A DNA stretch of 64,000 nucleotides from Rhodococcus jostii RHA1 (GTDB lineage Bacteria; Actinomycetota; Actinomycetes; Mycobacteriales; Mycobacteriaceae), in the NCBI RefSeq assembly GCF_000014565.1, contig NC_008268.1, forward strand, positions 6,204,501 through 6,268,500, given 5' to 3'. The notes under the pieces are model-generated. The model was not told the DNA's origin and ran no database searches. It worked only from the letters and a program-made list of their open reading frames with translations. Shown here piece after piece: positions 47,135-56,522 of this stretch (position 1 is the stretch's first letter; each line of letters begins with the position of its first letter). The translations under genes were made by a program, and so were the position numbers.

Positions 47135-49363
47135 ATGACAATGGGATTGACCGAAGAAGAGCGCGACCTGCGCGACTCGGTGCGGGGCTGGGCCACGCGG
47201 ACCGTGACCCCGGCCGTGCTCCGGGAGGCCGTCGAGGCCAAGACCGAGCAACGACCGCTGTTCTGGAAGTCGTTGGCGGACCTGGGCGTACTGGGACTCC
47301 ACCTGCCCGAAGACGTGGGCGGGGCGGGGTGCGGGCTGGTGGAACTGGCAGTGGTCACCGAGGAACTCGGCCGGGTCCTGCTGCCCGGTCCCTTCCTCCC
47401 GACCGTGCTGCTCGGTGCCGTCCTGCACGAGTCCGGGCGCACGGGTGAGCTCTCCGGGGTGGCCGACGGTTCGACCCTCGGTGCGGTGGCCCTGCAGCCG
47501 GGCTCGCTGCGTCTCGTCCGGGACGGCGGAGTGGTGACACTGGACGGTGAGTCCGGGTACGTCCTCGGCGGGCAGGTGGGCGACCTGTTCCTGCTCGCGG
47601 CAACGGATGGCGACGAGACCGTCTACGTGGTGGTCGCCCGCGACCGGCTCGACGTGACCGACCTGCCCAGCCACGACGTGGTGCGCCGCAGCGCGACCGC
47701 GGCGGCGAATCGGCTGGCGATCGCCGAAGTCGATGTGCTGCAGATCGATTCGCAACGCGTTCGCGATCTGGCGGCCACCTTGTTCGCCGCCGAGGCGTCG
47801 GGTGTCGCCGACTGGGCCGTGACCACCGCCGCCGACTACGCCAACGTGCGCCATCAGTTCGGCCGCCCCATCGGCCAGTTCCAGGGGGTGAAGCACCGGG
47901 TGGCCCGCATGCTCTGCCTCGCGGAGCAGGCCCGTGTCTGCGCGTGGGACGCGGCCCGTGCGATGAATCCCGGAAGCAGTGCCAGGGCCGCGACGGCCGT
48001 GCCGCGCTGCAGTGCGCCGGAGGCATCACTCGCGGCCGCGGTCGCCGGGGCCACCGCACCCGACGCGGCGTTCGCCGTCACCAAGGACTGCATCCAGGTA
48101 CTCGGGGGCATCGGGTATACCTGGGAACACGACGCCCACCTGTATCTGCGCCGGGCGCAGTCGCTGCGGATCCTGCTCGGGTCCACCGCATCGTGGCGGC
48201 GGCGCGTTGCCCGCGCGACCCTGGGCGGTGCCCGCCGGGTCCTCGGCATCGACCTTCCGTCGGACGCGGAGGACATCCGCGCCGACGTTGTCGCGGAACT
48301 CGCGCCCGCCGCCGCGATGGGCGAGGCGGAGCGCAGGACGTACCTGGCCGAGAAGGGTTACACCGCACCGCACCTCCCGACGCCGTGGGGCAGGGGAGCG
48401 GGTGCCGTGGAACAACTCGTGATCGCGGAGGAACTGCGCGCGGCCGCGCTGAAGCCCCACGACATGATCATCGGCAACTGGGTGGTGCCCACGCTCATCG
48501 CGCACGGCAGCGAAGAACAGTTGCAGCGCTTCGTGCCTCCGTCGCTGCGCGGCGACCTCGTCTGGTGCCAGCTGTTCTCCGAACCCGGCGCCGGATCGGA
48601 CCTCGCCGGCCTGACCACCCGGGCCACCAAGGTGGATGGTGGCTGGGTGCTGCAGGGGCAGAAGGTGTGGACGTCGATGGCCCGTGACGCGGATTGGGGC
48701 ATCTGCCTGGCCCGCACGGACGGCTCGGTGCCCAAACACAAGGGACTGTCGTACTTCCTGATCGACATGTCGGGCAGCGACGGTCTCGACATCCGGCCGC
48801 TGCGCGAGATCACCGGCGAGGCCCTGTTCAACGAGGTGTTCCTCGACGACGTGTTCGTCCCGGACGAACTCCTGGTGGGCGAACCGGGCGACGGCTGGAA
48901 GCTCGCCCGCACGACCCTCGCCAACGAACGGGTGTCGCTGTCGCACGACTCCTCGCTGGGCTCCGGCGGCGAGGCTCTGCTGACCCTGGCAGGCGAACTG
49001 CCCGGCGGCATCGACGAAGAGCAGCTGACCGTGCTCGGCAAGGTCCTGTGCGACGCACAGTCCGGCGGCCTGATGGGGTTGCGCACCACCCTGCGAACGA
49101 TCGCGGGCGGGCAACCGGGTGCCGAGTCTTCGGTCGCGAAACTGCTCGGTGTCGAACACATCCAGCAGGTGTGGGAGGTGGCGATGGACTGGGCCGGACC
49201 GCGCGCCCTGCTCGGCGACCAGCCCCGCACGTCCGCTACGCAGATGTTCCTGAACTCGCAGTGCATGTCGATCGCGGGCGGCACCACCAACGTCCAGCTC
49301 AACATCATCGGCGAACGACTGCTGGGTCTGCCCCGCGACCCCGAGCCCGGAAAGGGAGCGTGA
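47135..49363 (+). CDS. Fused two-domain acyl-CoA dehydrogenase (FadE34/ChsE3-like)
   Basis: A 742-residue protein made of two acyl-CoA dehydrogenase domains (about 1-365 and 370-742). Domain 1 keeps the C-terminal VLGGIGYTWEHDAHLYLRRA with the catalytic-type Glu. Domain 2 has the flavin-binding FSEPGAGSDLAGL and KVWTSMARDADW but ends SIAGGTTNVQLNIIGER without a Glu. This one-active-half plan is that of mycobacterial FadE34, which dehydrogenates steroid-CoA with a five-carbon side chain, as in bile acids. It starts 24 bases after the thiolase and precedes the hydratase by six. Confidence 0.88.
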   Translation: MTMGLTEEERDLRDSVRGWATRTVTPAVLREAVEAKTEQRPLFWKSLADLGVLGLHLPEDVGGAGCGLVELAVVTEELGRVLLPGPFLPTVLLGAVLHESGRTGELSGVADGSTLGAVALQPGSLRLVRDGGVVTLDGESGYVLGGQVGDLFLLAATDGDETVYVVVARDRLDVTDLPSHDVVRRSATAAANRLAIAEVDVLQIDSQRVRDLAATLFAAEASGVADWAVTTAADYANVRHQFGRPIGQFQGVKHRVARMLCLAEQARVCAWDAARAMNPGSSARAATAVPRCSAPEASLAAAVAGATAPDAAFAVTKDCIQVLGGIGYTWEHDAHLYLRRAQSLRILLGSTASWRRRVARATLGGARRVLGIDLPSDAEDIRADVVAELAPAAAMGEAERRTYLAEKGYTAPHLPTPWGRGAGAVEQLVIAEELRAAALKPHDMIIGNWVVPTLIAHGSEEQLQRFVPPSLRGDLVWCQLFSEPGAGSDLAGLTTRATKVDGGWVLQGQKVWTSMARDADWGICLARTDGSVPKHKGLSYFLIDMSGSDGLDIRPLREITGEALFNEVFLDDVFVPDELLVGEPGDGWKLARTTLANERVSLSHDSSLGSGGEALLTLAGELPGGIDEEQLTVLGKVLCDAQSGGLMGLRTTLRTIAGGQPGAESSVAKLLGVEHIQQVWEVAMDWAGPRALLGDQPRTSATQMFLNSQCMSIAGGTTNVQLNIIGERLLGLPRDPEPGKGA

Positions 49364-49369
49364 CCTGAC

Positions 49370-50242
49370 ATGGCGATCGACGTGAAGGCCGCGCTGACCG
49401 CGGAACCGTCCGTACGCGACGTGTCGTGGACCGAGCGCGACGTGATTCTCTACCACCTCGGCCTCGGCGCCGGCGAGAACACTCATGACCCCGCGGAACT
49501 GCGCTGGGCGTACGAGAAGGACCTGCAGGTGCTGCCGACGTTCGCGCTCGTCGCGGGGCAGGGAATCTCGGCCGGCGACGCACCGGCGACCGGACTGAGC
49601 CTGCCCGGCATCGACGTCGACCTGCGCAGGATCCTGCACGGCGGACAGTCGCTCACCGTGCATGCGCCGATTCCTCCGTCGGGTGAGGCCCGGGTGTCCT
49701 CGCGGGTGGCCGACGTATGGGACAAGGGCAAGGCCGCCGTCATCGTGCTCGAACAGACGGCCACCGACTCGGGCGGGAACCCGTTGTGGACCACGGGGAT
49801 GCAGATCTGGGCCCGCGATGAGGGCGGCTTCGGCGGCTCCCCGGGACCCGAGTCGGTGGCCACGGCGCCGGACCGCGCACCCGACAAGGTGCTCGTGTCG
49901 CGCACCGGGACGGCGCAGGCCCTGCTCTACCGGCTCAGCGGCGACCTCAACCCGCTGCACGCGGATCCCGACTTCGCGGCCGCGGCCGGGTTCGAAAGGC
50001 CGATCCTGCACGGGCTCGCGTCGTACGGTGTGGTGTGCAAGGCCGTCGTCGACGGGATGCTGGACGGCGATCCCACGCGCCTGCGCCACTACGCGGTGCG
50101 GTTCGCGGGCTCGCTGTACCCGGGCGAGACCGTCGAGACCGCGGTCTGGCACGACGGCGACCGGCTGACCCTGCGCGCGACGTGCCCCGACCGTGACGGG
50201 CAACCGGTGCTGACCCAGGCGACGATGGAGGTGAGCGGGTGA
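49370..50242 (+). CDS. MaoC-like double hot-dog enoyl-CoA hydratase
   Basis: A 290-residue type 2 hydratase. The N-terminal hot dog (about 1-150, with VLPTFALVAGQG and VADVWDKGKAAVIV) is non-catalytic. The C-terminal hot dog holds the hydratase-2 signature RLSGDLNPLHADPDFAAAAG with the Asp/His pair, then ILHGLASYG. It hydrates the enoyl-CoA made by the fused dehydrogenase. It resembles mycobacterial Rv3538. A paralogue lies at 62793. The stop overlaps the thioesterase GTG. Confidence 0.88.
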   Translation: MAIDVKAALTAEPSVRDVSWTERDVILYHLGLGAGENTHDPAELRWAYEKDLQVLPTFALVAGQGISAGDAPATGLSLPGIDVDLRRILHGGQSLTVHAPIPPSGEARVSSRVADVWDKGKAAVIVLEQTATDSGGNPLWTTGMQIWARDEGGFGGSPGPESVATAPDRAPDKVLVSRTGTAQALLYRLSGDLNPLHADPDFAAAAGFERPILHGLASYGVVCKAVVDGMLDGDPTRLRHYAVRFAGSLYPGETVETAVWHDGDRLTLRATCPDRDGQPVLTQATMEVSG

Positions 50243-50889
50243 GCGTCGGTACACATCCCACATTCGAGAACAGCCCGTCGGGGACGGTGCTGACGTCACC
50301 GCCCGACGGTTCCGCCGTCGACCGGGCGACCGACGCCGCCCGGCGTGTGGTCGACGCGCTGCTGCGGACCGATCGCGGCAACGCCAACCTCGAGCGCGTC
50401 GCGGAAGAGCTGAACAGCATCGCCGGGCATCTCGAGGAACACGCGCCCGCCGTCGCCGAGCGGCTGATCGACATGTGGAACGGCGAAGGGGTCACCCGGC
50501 ACGATCCCGTCACCGGACCCGAGAACGCGCTCGCGCCGCCCGTGGTCCTCGAGGGACTGTCCGACGGATCGGTCCGGGGCACCGTCACACTGACCATCCC
50601 GTACCAGGGGCCGCCGGGGCACGTCCACGGCGGCGTGTCCGCACTCCTGCTCGACCACGTCCTCGGCGTCGCCAACGCCTGGGGTGGAAAAGCCGGCATG
50701 ACAGCGCAGTTGAGCACCCGCTACCACCGCCCGACGCCGCTGTTCGAACCGCTCACCCTCACTGGGAAGCTGATGTCGGTCGACGGACGCAAGATCACCA
50801 CCGCCGGCGACATCCGGACCGCGGACGGCCAGGTGTGCGTGTCGGTCGAGGGACTGTTCGTCGACAAGACCGTGCCCCGCCCACGATGA
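50239..50889 (+). CDS. PaaI-type hot-dog thioesterase
   Basis: A 216-residue single hot-dog protein with an N-terminal helical extension of about 75 residues (a possible dimer or partner region). The catalytic block is PGHVHGGVSALLLDHVLGVA, typical of PaaI/4HBT thioesterases, followed by LSTRYHRPTPLFEPL. It could free CoA from a stalled steroid-CoA ester. GTG 50239 overlaps the hydratase stop as GTGA, so it is translated with the side-chain enzymes. Confidence 0.83.
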   Translation: MSVGTHPTFENSPSGTVLTSPPDGSAVDRATDAARRVVDALLRTDRGNANLERVAEELNSIAGHLEEHAPAVAERLIDMWNGEGVTRHDPVTGPENALAPPVVLEGLSDGSVRGTVTLTIPYQGPPGHVHGGVSALLLDHVLGVANAWGGKAGMTAQLSTRYHRPTPLFEPLTLTGKLMSVDGRKITTAGDIRTADGQVCVSVEGLFVDKTVPRPR

Positions 50890-50908
50890 CCCCGATCAGG
50901 AGCAGAAA

Positions 50909-51723
50909 ATGACGTCACCCGGCCGTTTCGAGAACAAGGTCGTCTTCGTCACCGGCGCGGCGCGTGGGCAGGCCGCGCCGAGGCCGTCCGGTTCGCGTCC
51001 GAGGGCGCCGACGTCATCGCGATCGACGCCTGCACCGAATTCGCGTCCACCGCCTATCCCGGCGCCACCCAGGACGACCTGGCCGAGACGGTCCGGCTCG
51101 TCGAGTCCACCGGGCGGCGGATCGTCTCCGCCACCGCGGACGTGCGCGATTTCGAGGGCCTCTCGCGGGCCCTCGCGGACGGCATCGAGCAGTTGGGCCG
51201 CCTCGACGTCGTGATCGCGAACGCGGGCATCTGCTCGGGTGCGTTGTCGTGGGAGATCACCGCCGAGCAGTGGCAGGAGACGGTCGACGTCAACCTCACG
51301 GGAACGTTCCACACCGCGAAGGCGGCGGTTCCGTATCTGATCGAGCAGGGTGAGGGCGGCGCCGTCGTTTTCACCAGTTCGGTGTCCGGGCTGAAGGGCA
51401 CGCCGTTCACGGGGCACTACGTCGCCACCAAGCACGGCATCACCGGGCTCGCGAAGACGATGGCGAACGAACTCGGTGAGTACCGCATCCGCGTCAACAC
51501 GGTGCACCCGGCGGGCGTGGACACCGGCATGAAGGTGCGTGACCTGCACCCGCTCATCGCCCGGTACGCGTCGACGCTCGGCTCCATCTACCAGAATTCG
51601 CTGCCCTACCGCATCACCCAGCCGGAGGACGTCGCCGCCGTCGTCGCGTGGGTGTGTTCCGACGAGGCGAAATACATCACCGGGGCGCAGATTCCAGTCG
51701 ATCTCGGCAACCTCATCCGCTGA
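50909..51723 (+). pseudogene. Mycofactocin-type SDR broken by a one-base frameshift
   Basis: ATG 50909 opens MTSPGRFENKVVFVTGAARG Q, then the frame is lost. In the next frame the protein continues with RAEAVRFASEGADVIAIDAC, the mycofactocin-type insert TAYPGATQDDLAETVRLV, VIANAGICSG, Ser in VVFTSSVSG, YVATK and a normal end at 51723. Restoring one G in the GG at 50971-50972 (GGCAGGGCCGC expected) rejoins both parts into a full-length SDR of about 271 residues. It is either a sequencing error or a recent inactivation. All catalytic residues downstream are intact. Last gene of the fadA5-like operon. Confidence 0.85.
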
Positions 51724-51740
51724 GGTACACCTCTCCTGCT

Positions 51741-51791
51741 CGCCGAATGTCACAGTGGTGCAGTTCGACTGTACCACTGTGACATTCGGCG
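51741..51791. terminator. 51-base palindrome, CGCCGAATGTCACA family, copy 1
   Basis: Arms 51741-51759 and 51773-51791 are a perfect 19-bp inverted repeat. Inside, CAGT (51761-51764) and ACTG (51768-51771) close the stem on a 3-base TCG loop. It lies between the convergent SDR pseudogene and the fadD gene and can terminate both. A second copy with the same arms is at 63626. Confidence 0.85.
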
Positions 51792-51805
51792 TTCGGCCAC
51801 CGGGG

Positions 51806-53467
51806 TCAGACGGTGATGTCCCGGCGGACCATCTTGCCGGTTGCGTTGCGGGGCAACAGGTCGGTGGTGATCCGCCAGCGGGTAGGGACCTTGAAATACG
51901 ACAGGCGATCCGCGGCGTACTCGCGCAGTTCCGCCTCGGTGGCCGCGGCACCCGGTCGCAACACCACGACGGCCGCCACCTCCTGCCCCAGATCCTCGTG
52001 GGGCGTCCCGATCACCGCGCACTCGAGCACCTCCGGGTGCTCGTCGAGGCACTGCTCGATCTCGGTGGGATACACGTTCTCCCCGCCGCGCAGGATCAGA
52101 TCCGAGCGACGTCCGGTCAGCCGCAGGCGACCGTTCTCGACGAGTCCGTAGTCGCCGGTCCGGAGCCACCGGCCCGGGGCGATCGCCGCGGCGGTGGCGG
52201 CCTCGTCCTCCCAGTAGCCGAGCATCACGAACGGGCTGCGCACACACACCTCACCCTCGACGCCGTCGGGCAGCCACTCCCCGTACGGGTCGCGGATCTC
52301 CATGCTCACCGTGATGATCGGACGGCCCAGAGTGCCGGGGAACTGTTCGAGTTCGGGGGCGGTGGCGACGGCGATCGCGGTACTGCACTCGGTGAGTCCG
52401 TAACTGTCCACGAGGGCGTTGCGCGCGAACGGCACCTTCTCGCGCAGCCGTTCCTTGAACGCGACCGACGACGGTGCGGACGCCAGCGAGAACGACGTGA
52501 GCGACGACAGGTCGTACTTGTCGAGGTCGTCGTGTTCGACCAGACGGGACGCCATCGTGGGTACCGCTCCCCAGTTGGTGACCCGTTCCCGCTCGACGAG
52601 GCGGAGCACGGCGTCCACGTCGAATCCGCCCTGGTGCATGACGACCGCGCCGCCCGTCGCAAGCCGCGGAATCACCAGATTGTGCAGGCTCGCGATGTGG
52701 AACAGGGGAGACGTCAGGAGGTAGCGAAGCGGACTCGGCACCGCCGGATCGACAGGGCGTCCACTGAACTCGCCGACCACCGCGTCGCTGAACCGGTGGT
52801 AGTCGACGACGGCCAGAATGTTGCGCTGAGAGTGCAGCGCTCCCTTGGGCCTGCCGCTCGTGCCGCTGGTGTAGAGGATGGCGGCGGGATCGTCCTCGTC
52901 GACGTCGGTGTGCGGCATCGGGGACCCTGCGTACCGCGCGAAGAGCGCAGGCAGATCCTCCTCCATCGTGAGGACCGGGAGGTCGGTGCCGACCGCGGCG
53001 AGTGTCTCCGCGCGCTTCGCGTCGGCGACCACCACGGTGGGGCGACTATGCGTCAGTCCGTACTCGACCTCCCGCGGAACCCACCAGCCGTTCAACCCTA
53101 CGCTGATGGCGCCGAGCACCTGCGTGGCCCAGAACGCAACCACCCACTCGGGGGTGTTCGCGGCCAGGATCGCCACCCGGTCACCCTTCCGGACGCCGTA
53201 GTCCTCGCGCAGCGCCGTCGCCAGGGCCGCGACCGCGGCGGCGTGCTCGGTGTAGGACATGCGGCGATCGGCGGTCACGAGGTAGTCGCGGTCGCCCCAC
53301 CGGAGCGACGTGGTGAGGAGCTCGCCCACCGACCGCCCACGGTTCTTCATCACCGGCATCCGGGTGCCGAGCACCGGCTCCTCGACGAGTTCGAACCGGC
53401 CACCGGGTCCGGTGAGGCGGGACATCACCTGATCCAGGTGCAACTGTGGATCTGTAGGGGCAGTCAT
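51806..53467 (-). CDS. Acyl-CoA synthetase (steroid acid CoA ligase candidate)
   Basis: A 553-residue ANL-family ligase. The P-loop is [16 protein letters not shown], the adenine motif SYGLTECS, the hinge [19 protein letters not shown] and the terminal Lys in [10 protein letters not shown]. It activates a carboxylate with ATP to the CoA ester. The locus suggests the side chain of a bile acid; CasG-type ligases of R. jostii do this for cholate, but which family member this is cannot be decided by eye. ATG 53467 begins MTAPTDP. Divergent from the reductase gene. Confidence 0.87.
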
Positions 53468-53540
53468 CGGGGCGACCTTTCGTCCTCGGGCACTCGTACC
53501 GACACAAGATGGCACGCCGTGACGGGCGCCCGGACGTGGT

Positions 53541-53557
53541 TACCACTCAGCGAGACT
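53541..53557 (+). promoter_or_regulatory. Shared element, copy before the old-yellow-enzyme gene
   Basis: TACCACTCAGCGAGACT carries the 16-base pattern with two changes in its centre, 64 bases before ATG 53622 and pointing toward it. No copy points toward the divergent fadD. Confidence 0.42.
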
Positions 53558-53621
53558 GCCGCGATCCGTGACATCCCGGCGCCGTTACGTTCGACAGCGA
53601 ATCGCAGCTGGAGGAACTCAT

Positions 53622-54815
53622 ATGACGATAGATCTCGACCCGCCCGCAGTGAAGGTCGATCCGCTCGCCCCGGCCAAACTCGGGCCGATCACCCTGCGCA
53701 ATCGTGTGATCAAGGCAGCGACGTACGAGGGCCTGACCCCGAAGGGGCTGGTCACCGACGAGCTCATCGAATTCCATCGGCAGCCCGCCGCCGGAGGCGT
53801 GGGCATGACGACCGTCGCGTACTGCGCGGTCGCCGCGGATGGACGCACGTCGCCCGGCCAGATCCAATGGACCGACGAGACGATGCCGGGTCTGCGGAAG
53901 CTGACCGACGCCATCCACGCGGAGGGTGCCGCAGTGTCGGCGCAGATCGGCCACGCGGGACCGGTCGCGGCCGCGAAGTACATCGGATTCCCGGCCTTGG
54001 GCCCGTCCCGCGCGTTCCGGGTGACCACTCAGAACTTCTCCAAGCCGGCCTCCACGGCAGACATCGCCCGGATCGTCGAGGCTCACGCCAACGCGGCTCG
54101 CCGCGCGGTGGAGGCGGGGTTCGACGCCGTGGAGATCCATTTCGGCCACAACTACCTGATCAGCTCCTTTCTCAGCCCGAAGGTCAACAAGCGCACGGAC
54201 CGGTACGGCGGATCGCTGGCGAACCGCGCCCGGTTCGCGCTCGAGACCGCCCGCGCCGTCCGCGACGCGGTGGGGGAGCGGATCGCGATCCTCGCCAAGC
54301 TGAACATGGACGACGGTGTGCCCGGGGGCTTCTGGGTGGACGAGGCCATCCAGGTGGCGCAGTGGCTCGAACAGGACGGTTCGCTGGACGCGCTCGAGCT
54401 CACCGCGGGCAGTTCGCTGCTGAACCCGATGTACCTGTTCAAGGGCGACGCGCCGCTCCGCGAGTTCGCCGCCGTCATGCCGCAGCCGACGAAACTGGGA
54501 ATCCGGTTGGTCGGCAGGCACTTCCTGAAGGAATACCCCTACCGCGACGCCTACCTTCTCGAGGACGCCCGCCAGATCAGGGCCGCCGTGACGATGCCGC
54601 TCGTCCTCCTCGGCGGCATCACCGGCAAGGCGACCATGGACCTGGCGATGGCGGAAGGCTTCCAGTTCGTGGCCGTCGCACGGGCACTCCTGCGGGAACC
54701 CGACCTCGTCAACCGGATCACGGACGAGACCCACAACCCCGGTCTGTGCATTCACTGCAACAAGTGCATGACGGCGATCTACGGTGGCACCCACTGCGTG
54801 CTTCGCGTGCCGTGA
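53622..54815 (+). CDS. Old-yellow-enzyme reductase with C-terminal Cys cluster (BaiCD-like barrel)
   Basis: A 397-residue FMN TIM barrel of the NADH:flavin oxidoreductase family: FDAVEIHFGHNYLISSFLSP and NKRTDRYGGS are diagnostic. The C-terminus has Cys at 376, 379, 382 and 392, like the iron-sulfur site of 2,4-dienoyl-CoA reductase and BaiCD/BaiH, but the FAD domain of those enzymes is absent. It may reduce a ring double bond left after dehydration of a hydroxysteroid; that is inference. ATG 53622 follows GGAGGA. It heads an operon with an acyl-CoA synthetase and a luciferase-like gene. Confidence 0.86.
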   Translation: MTIDLDPPAVKVDPLAPAKLGPITLRNRVIKAATYEGLTPKGLVTDELIEFHRQPAAGGVGMTTVAYCAVAADGRTSPGQIQWTDETMPGLRKLTDAIHAEGAAVSAQIGHAGPVAAAKYIGFPALGPSRAFRVTTQNFSKPASTADIARIVEAHANAARRAVEAGFDAVEIHFGHNYLISSFLSPKVNKRTDRYGGSLANRARFALETARAVRDAVGERIAILAKLNMDDGVPGGFWVDEAIQVAQWLEQDGSLDALELTAGSSLLNPMYLFKGDAPLREFAAVMPQPTKLGIRLVGRHFLKEYPYRDAYLLEDARQIRAAVTMPLVLLGGITGKATMDLAMAEGFQFVAVARALLREPDLVNRITDETHNPGLCIHCNKCMTAIYGGTHCVLRVP

Positions 54816-54841
54816 GCGTGCATACCGCGTCGATAGGAGAG

Positions 54842-56509
54842 ATGGAGTTGGAACGCACCACGATCGCCCGGATGCTGTTCGACCGGCTGGGCGACGACAG
54901 GCTGGGAGTGCGCACCCGGGAACAGGATTGGACCTGGGACGAGGTGGTGCGCGAGAGTGCGGCCCGCGGCGCCGTCGCGTCCTCGCTGCGGCGCGACGGA
55001 CCGTTCCACGTCGGCGTCCTGCTCGAGAACACCCCCGAGTTCCTGTTCTGGCTGGGCGGCGCGGCGCTCGCAGGCGCCGCCGTCGTCGGCGTCAATCCGA
55101 CCCGCCGCGGCGCGGAACTCGAGGCCGAGATCCGGTACGTCGACTGCCAGCTGATCGTCACGGACACCGCGGGGAAGGCGCAGCTCGCCGGTCTCGACCT
55201 CGGGCTGTCCGAGGACCGGTTTCTGCTCGTCGACGATCCGGCCTACACCGAACTCGTCGCGGCCCACGCCGTGGAGAGCCCGGCCGAGGATCCCGGAATC
55301 GACGCGTCGACGCTGTTCCTCCTGCTGTTCACGTCCGGCACCACCGGCACGTCGAAAGCGGTGCGGTGCAGCCAGGGCCGGCTCGCCCGGCTGGCGTACG
55401 CGAACACCGCCAAATACGGGCACGTGCGCGAGGACGTCGACTACTGCTGCATGCCGCTGTTCCACGGCAACGCGCTGATGGCGCTGTGGGCGCCCGCCCT
55501 CGCCAACGGCGCCACCGTCTGCCTGCCGCGCAAGTTCTCCGCCTCCGGATTCCTGCCCGACGTCCGGTTCTTCGGCGCCACGTTCTTCACCTACGTCGGC
55601 AAGGCGCTGGCGTACCTGATGGCCACACCCGAGCAACCCGACGACCGTGACAACACGCTCGTCCGCGGTTTCGGGACCGAGGCGTCCCCGGAGGACAAAA
55701 CCGAATTCGTCCGCCGGTTCGGCGCCGAACTGTACGAAGGGTACGGCTCGAGCGAGGGCGCCGGTTCGGTGACGCTCGATCCCGACGCCCCCGAGGGTGC
55801 GCTCGGCAGACCCGCGAACGAGAACATCGTCATCGTCGACCCCGACACCCGCGTGGAGAAGGCCCGGGCGCGACTCGACGAGCACGGTCGCGTGCTCAAC
55901 CCGGACGAGGCGATCGGCGAAATGGTCGACAAGGCAGGCGCGTCGCGGTTCGAGGGCTACTACAAGAACGAGGACGCGATCGCCGACCGTATCCGGCACG
56001 GCTGGTACTGGACGGGCGACCTCGGGTACGTCGACGAGGCCGGCTTCATCTACTTCGCCGGCCGGAAGGGTGACTGGATTCGGGTGGACGGGGAGAACAC
56101 CTCGGCGTTGATGGTGGAGCGCATTCTGCGGCGCCACCCGAAAGTGGTCGCCACCGGCGTGTTCGCCGTCCCGGACCCGCGGTCGGGTGATCAGGTGATG
56201 GCGGCCGTCGAGGTGGCGGACCCCACCGATTTCGATCCGGCGGAGTTCGCAGCGTTCCTCGGTAACCAGGACGACCTCGGCACGAAGGCTGCACCGCGCT
56301 TCGTCCGGGTGTCGAGGGACCTGCCGGTGACGGGATCGAACAAGGTGCTCAAACGCACGCTGCAGGAACAGCGCTGGCGTTGCGACGATCCGGTCTTCCG
56401 GTGGGTGGGACGCGGTGTTCCCGAGTACCACGAGATGACCGACAGTGAGAAGGCCGTGCTGGAGCAGGAGTTCCACACGCACGGCCGGCAACGATTCCTG
56501 CACGTGTGA
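54842..56509 (+). CDS. FadD17-like acyl-CoA synthetase
   Basis: A 555-residue ANL ligase. LFLLLFTSGTTGTSKAVRCS is the P-loop, GYGSSEGAGSVTL the adenine motif, YFAGRKGDWIRVDGENTSAL the hinge, and SNKVLKRTL the terminal Lys region. KFSASGFLPDVRFFGATF and FVRRFGAELYEGYGSSEG resemble mycobacterial FadD17, a ligase for short steroid side chains; CasI of R. jostii has that activity. ATG 54842 is only two bases from AGGAG; GTG 54812 (overlapping the previous stop) and TTG 54848 are alternatives. Confidence 0.87.
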   Translation: MELERTTIARMLFDRLGDDRLGVRTREQDWTWDEVVRESAARGAVASSLRRDGPFHVGVLLENTPEFLFWLGGAALAGAAVVGVNPTRRGAELEAEIRYVDCQLIVTDTAGKAQLAGLDLGLSEDRFLLVDDPAYTELVAAHAVESPAEDPGIDASTLFLLLFTSGTTGTSKAVRCSQGRLARLAYANTAKYGHVREDVDYCCMPLFHGNALMALWAPALANGATVCLPRKFSASGFLPDVRFFGATFFTYVGKALAYLMATPEQPDDRDNTLVRGFGTEASPEDKTEFVRRFGAELYEGYGSSEGAGSVTLDPDAPEGALGRPANENIVIVDPDTRVEKARARLDEHGRVLNPDEAIGEMVDKAGASRFEGYYKNEDAIADRIRHGWYWTGDLGYVDEAGFIYFAGRKGDWIRVDGENTSALMVERILRRHPKVVATGVFAVPDPRSGDQVMAAVEVADPTDFDPAEFAAFLGNQDDLGTKAAPRFVRVSRDLPVTGSNKVLKRTLQEQRWRCDDPVFRWVGRGVPEYHEMTDSEKAVLEQEFHTHGRQRFLHV

Positions 56510-56522
56510 CGGTGAGGGTGAC

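Noticed and set aside
48026..50299. A 757-codon open frame opposite the fused dehydrogenase
   Set aside because: The plus strand has unmistakable dehydrogenase and hydratase motifs; the minus translation is Arg/Gly-rich with no domain.
50960..50985. Programmed frameshifting in the broken SDR
   Set aside because: No slippery heptamer or nearby stop codon typical of recoding is present; a simple one-base loss explains the data better.
51539..54841. A very long open frame continuous with the FadD17-like gene
   Set aside because: It runs antisense to the fadD at 51806 and in the wrong frame of the reductase gene, both of which have clear motifs. High GC content keeps this frame open by chance.
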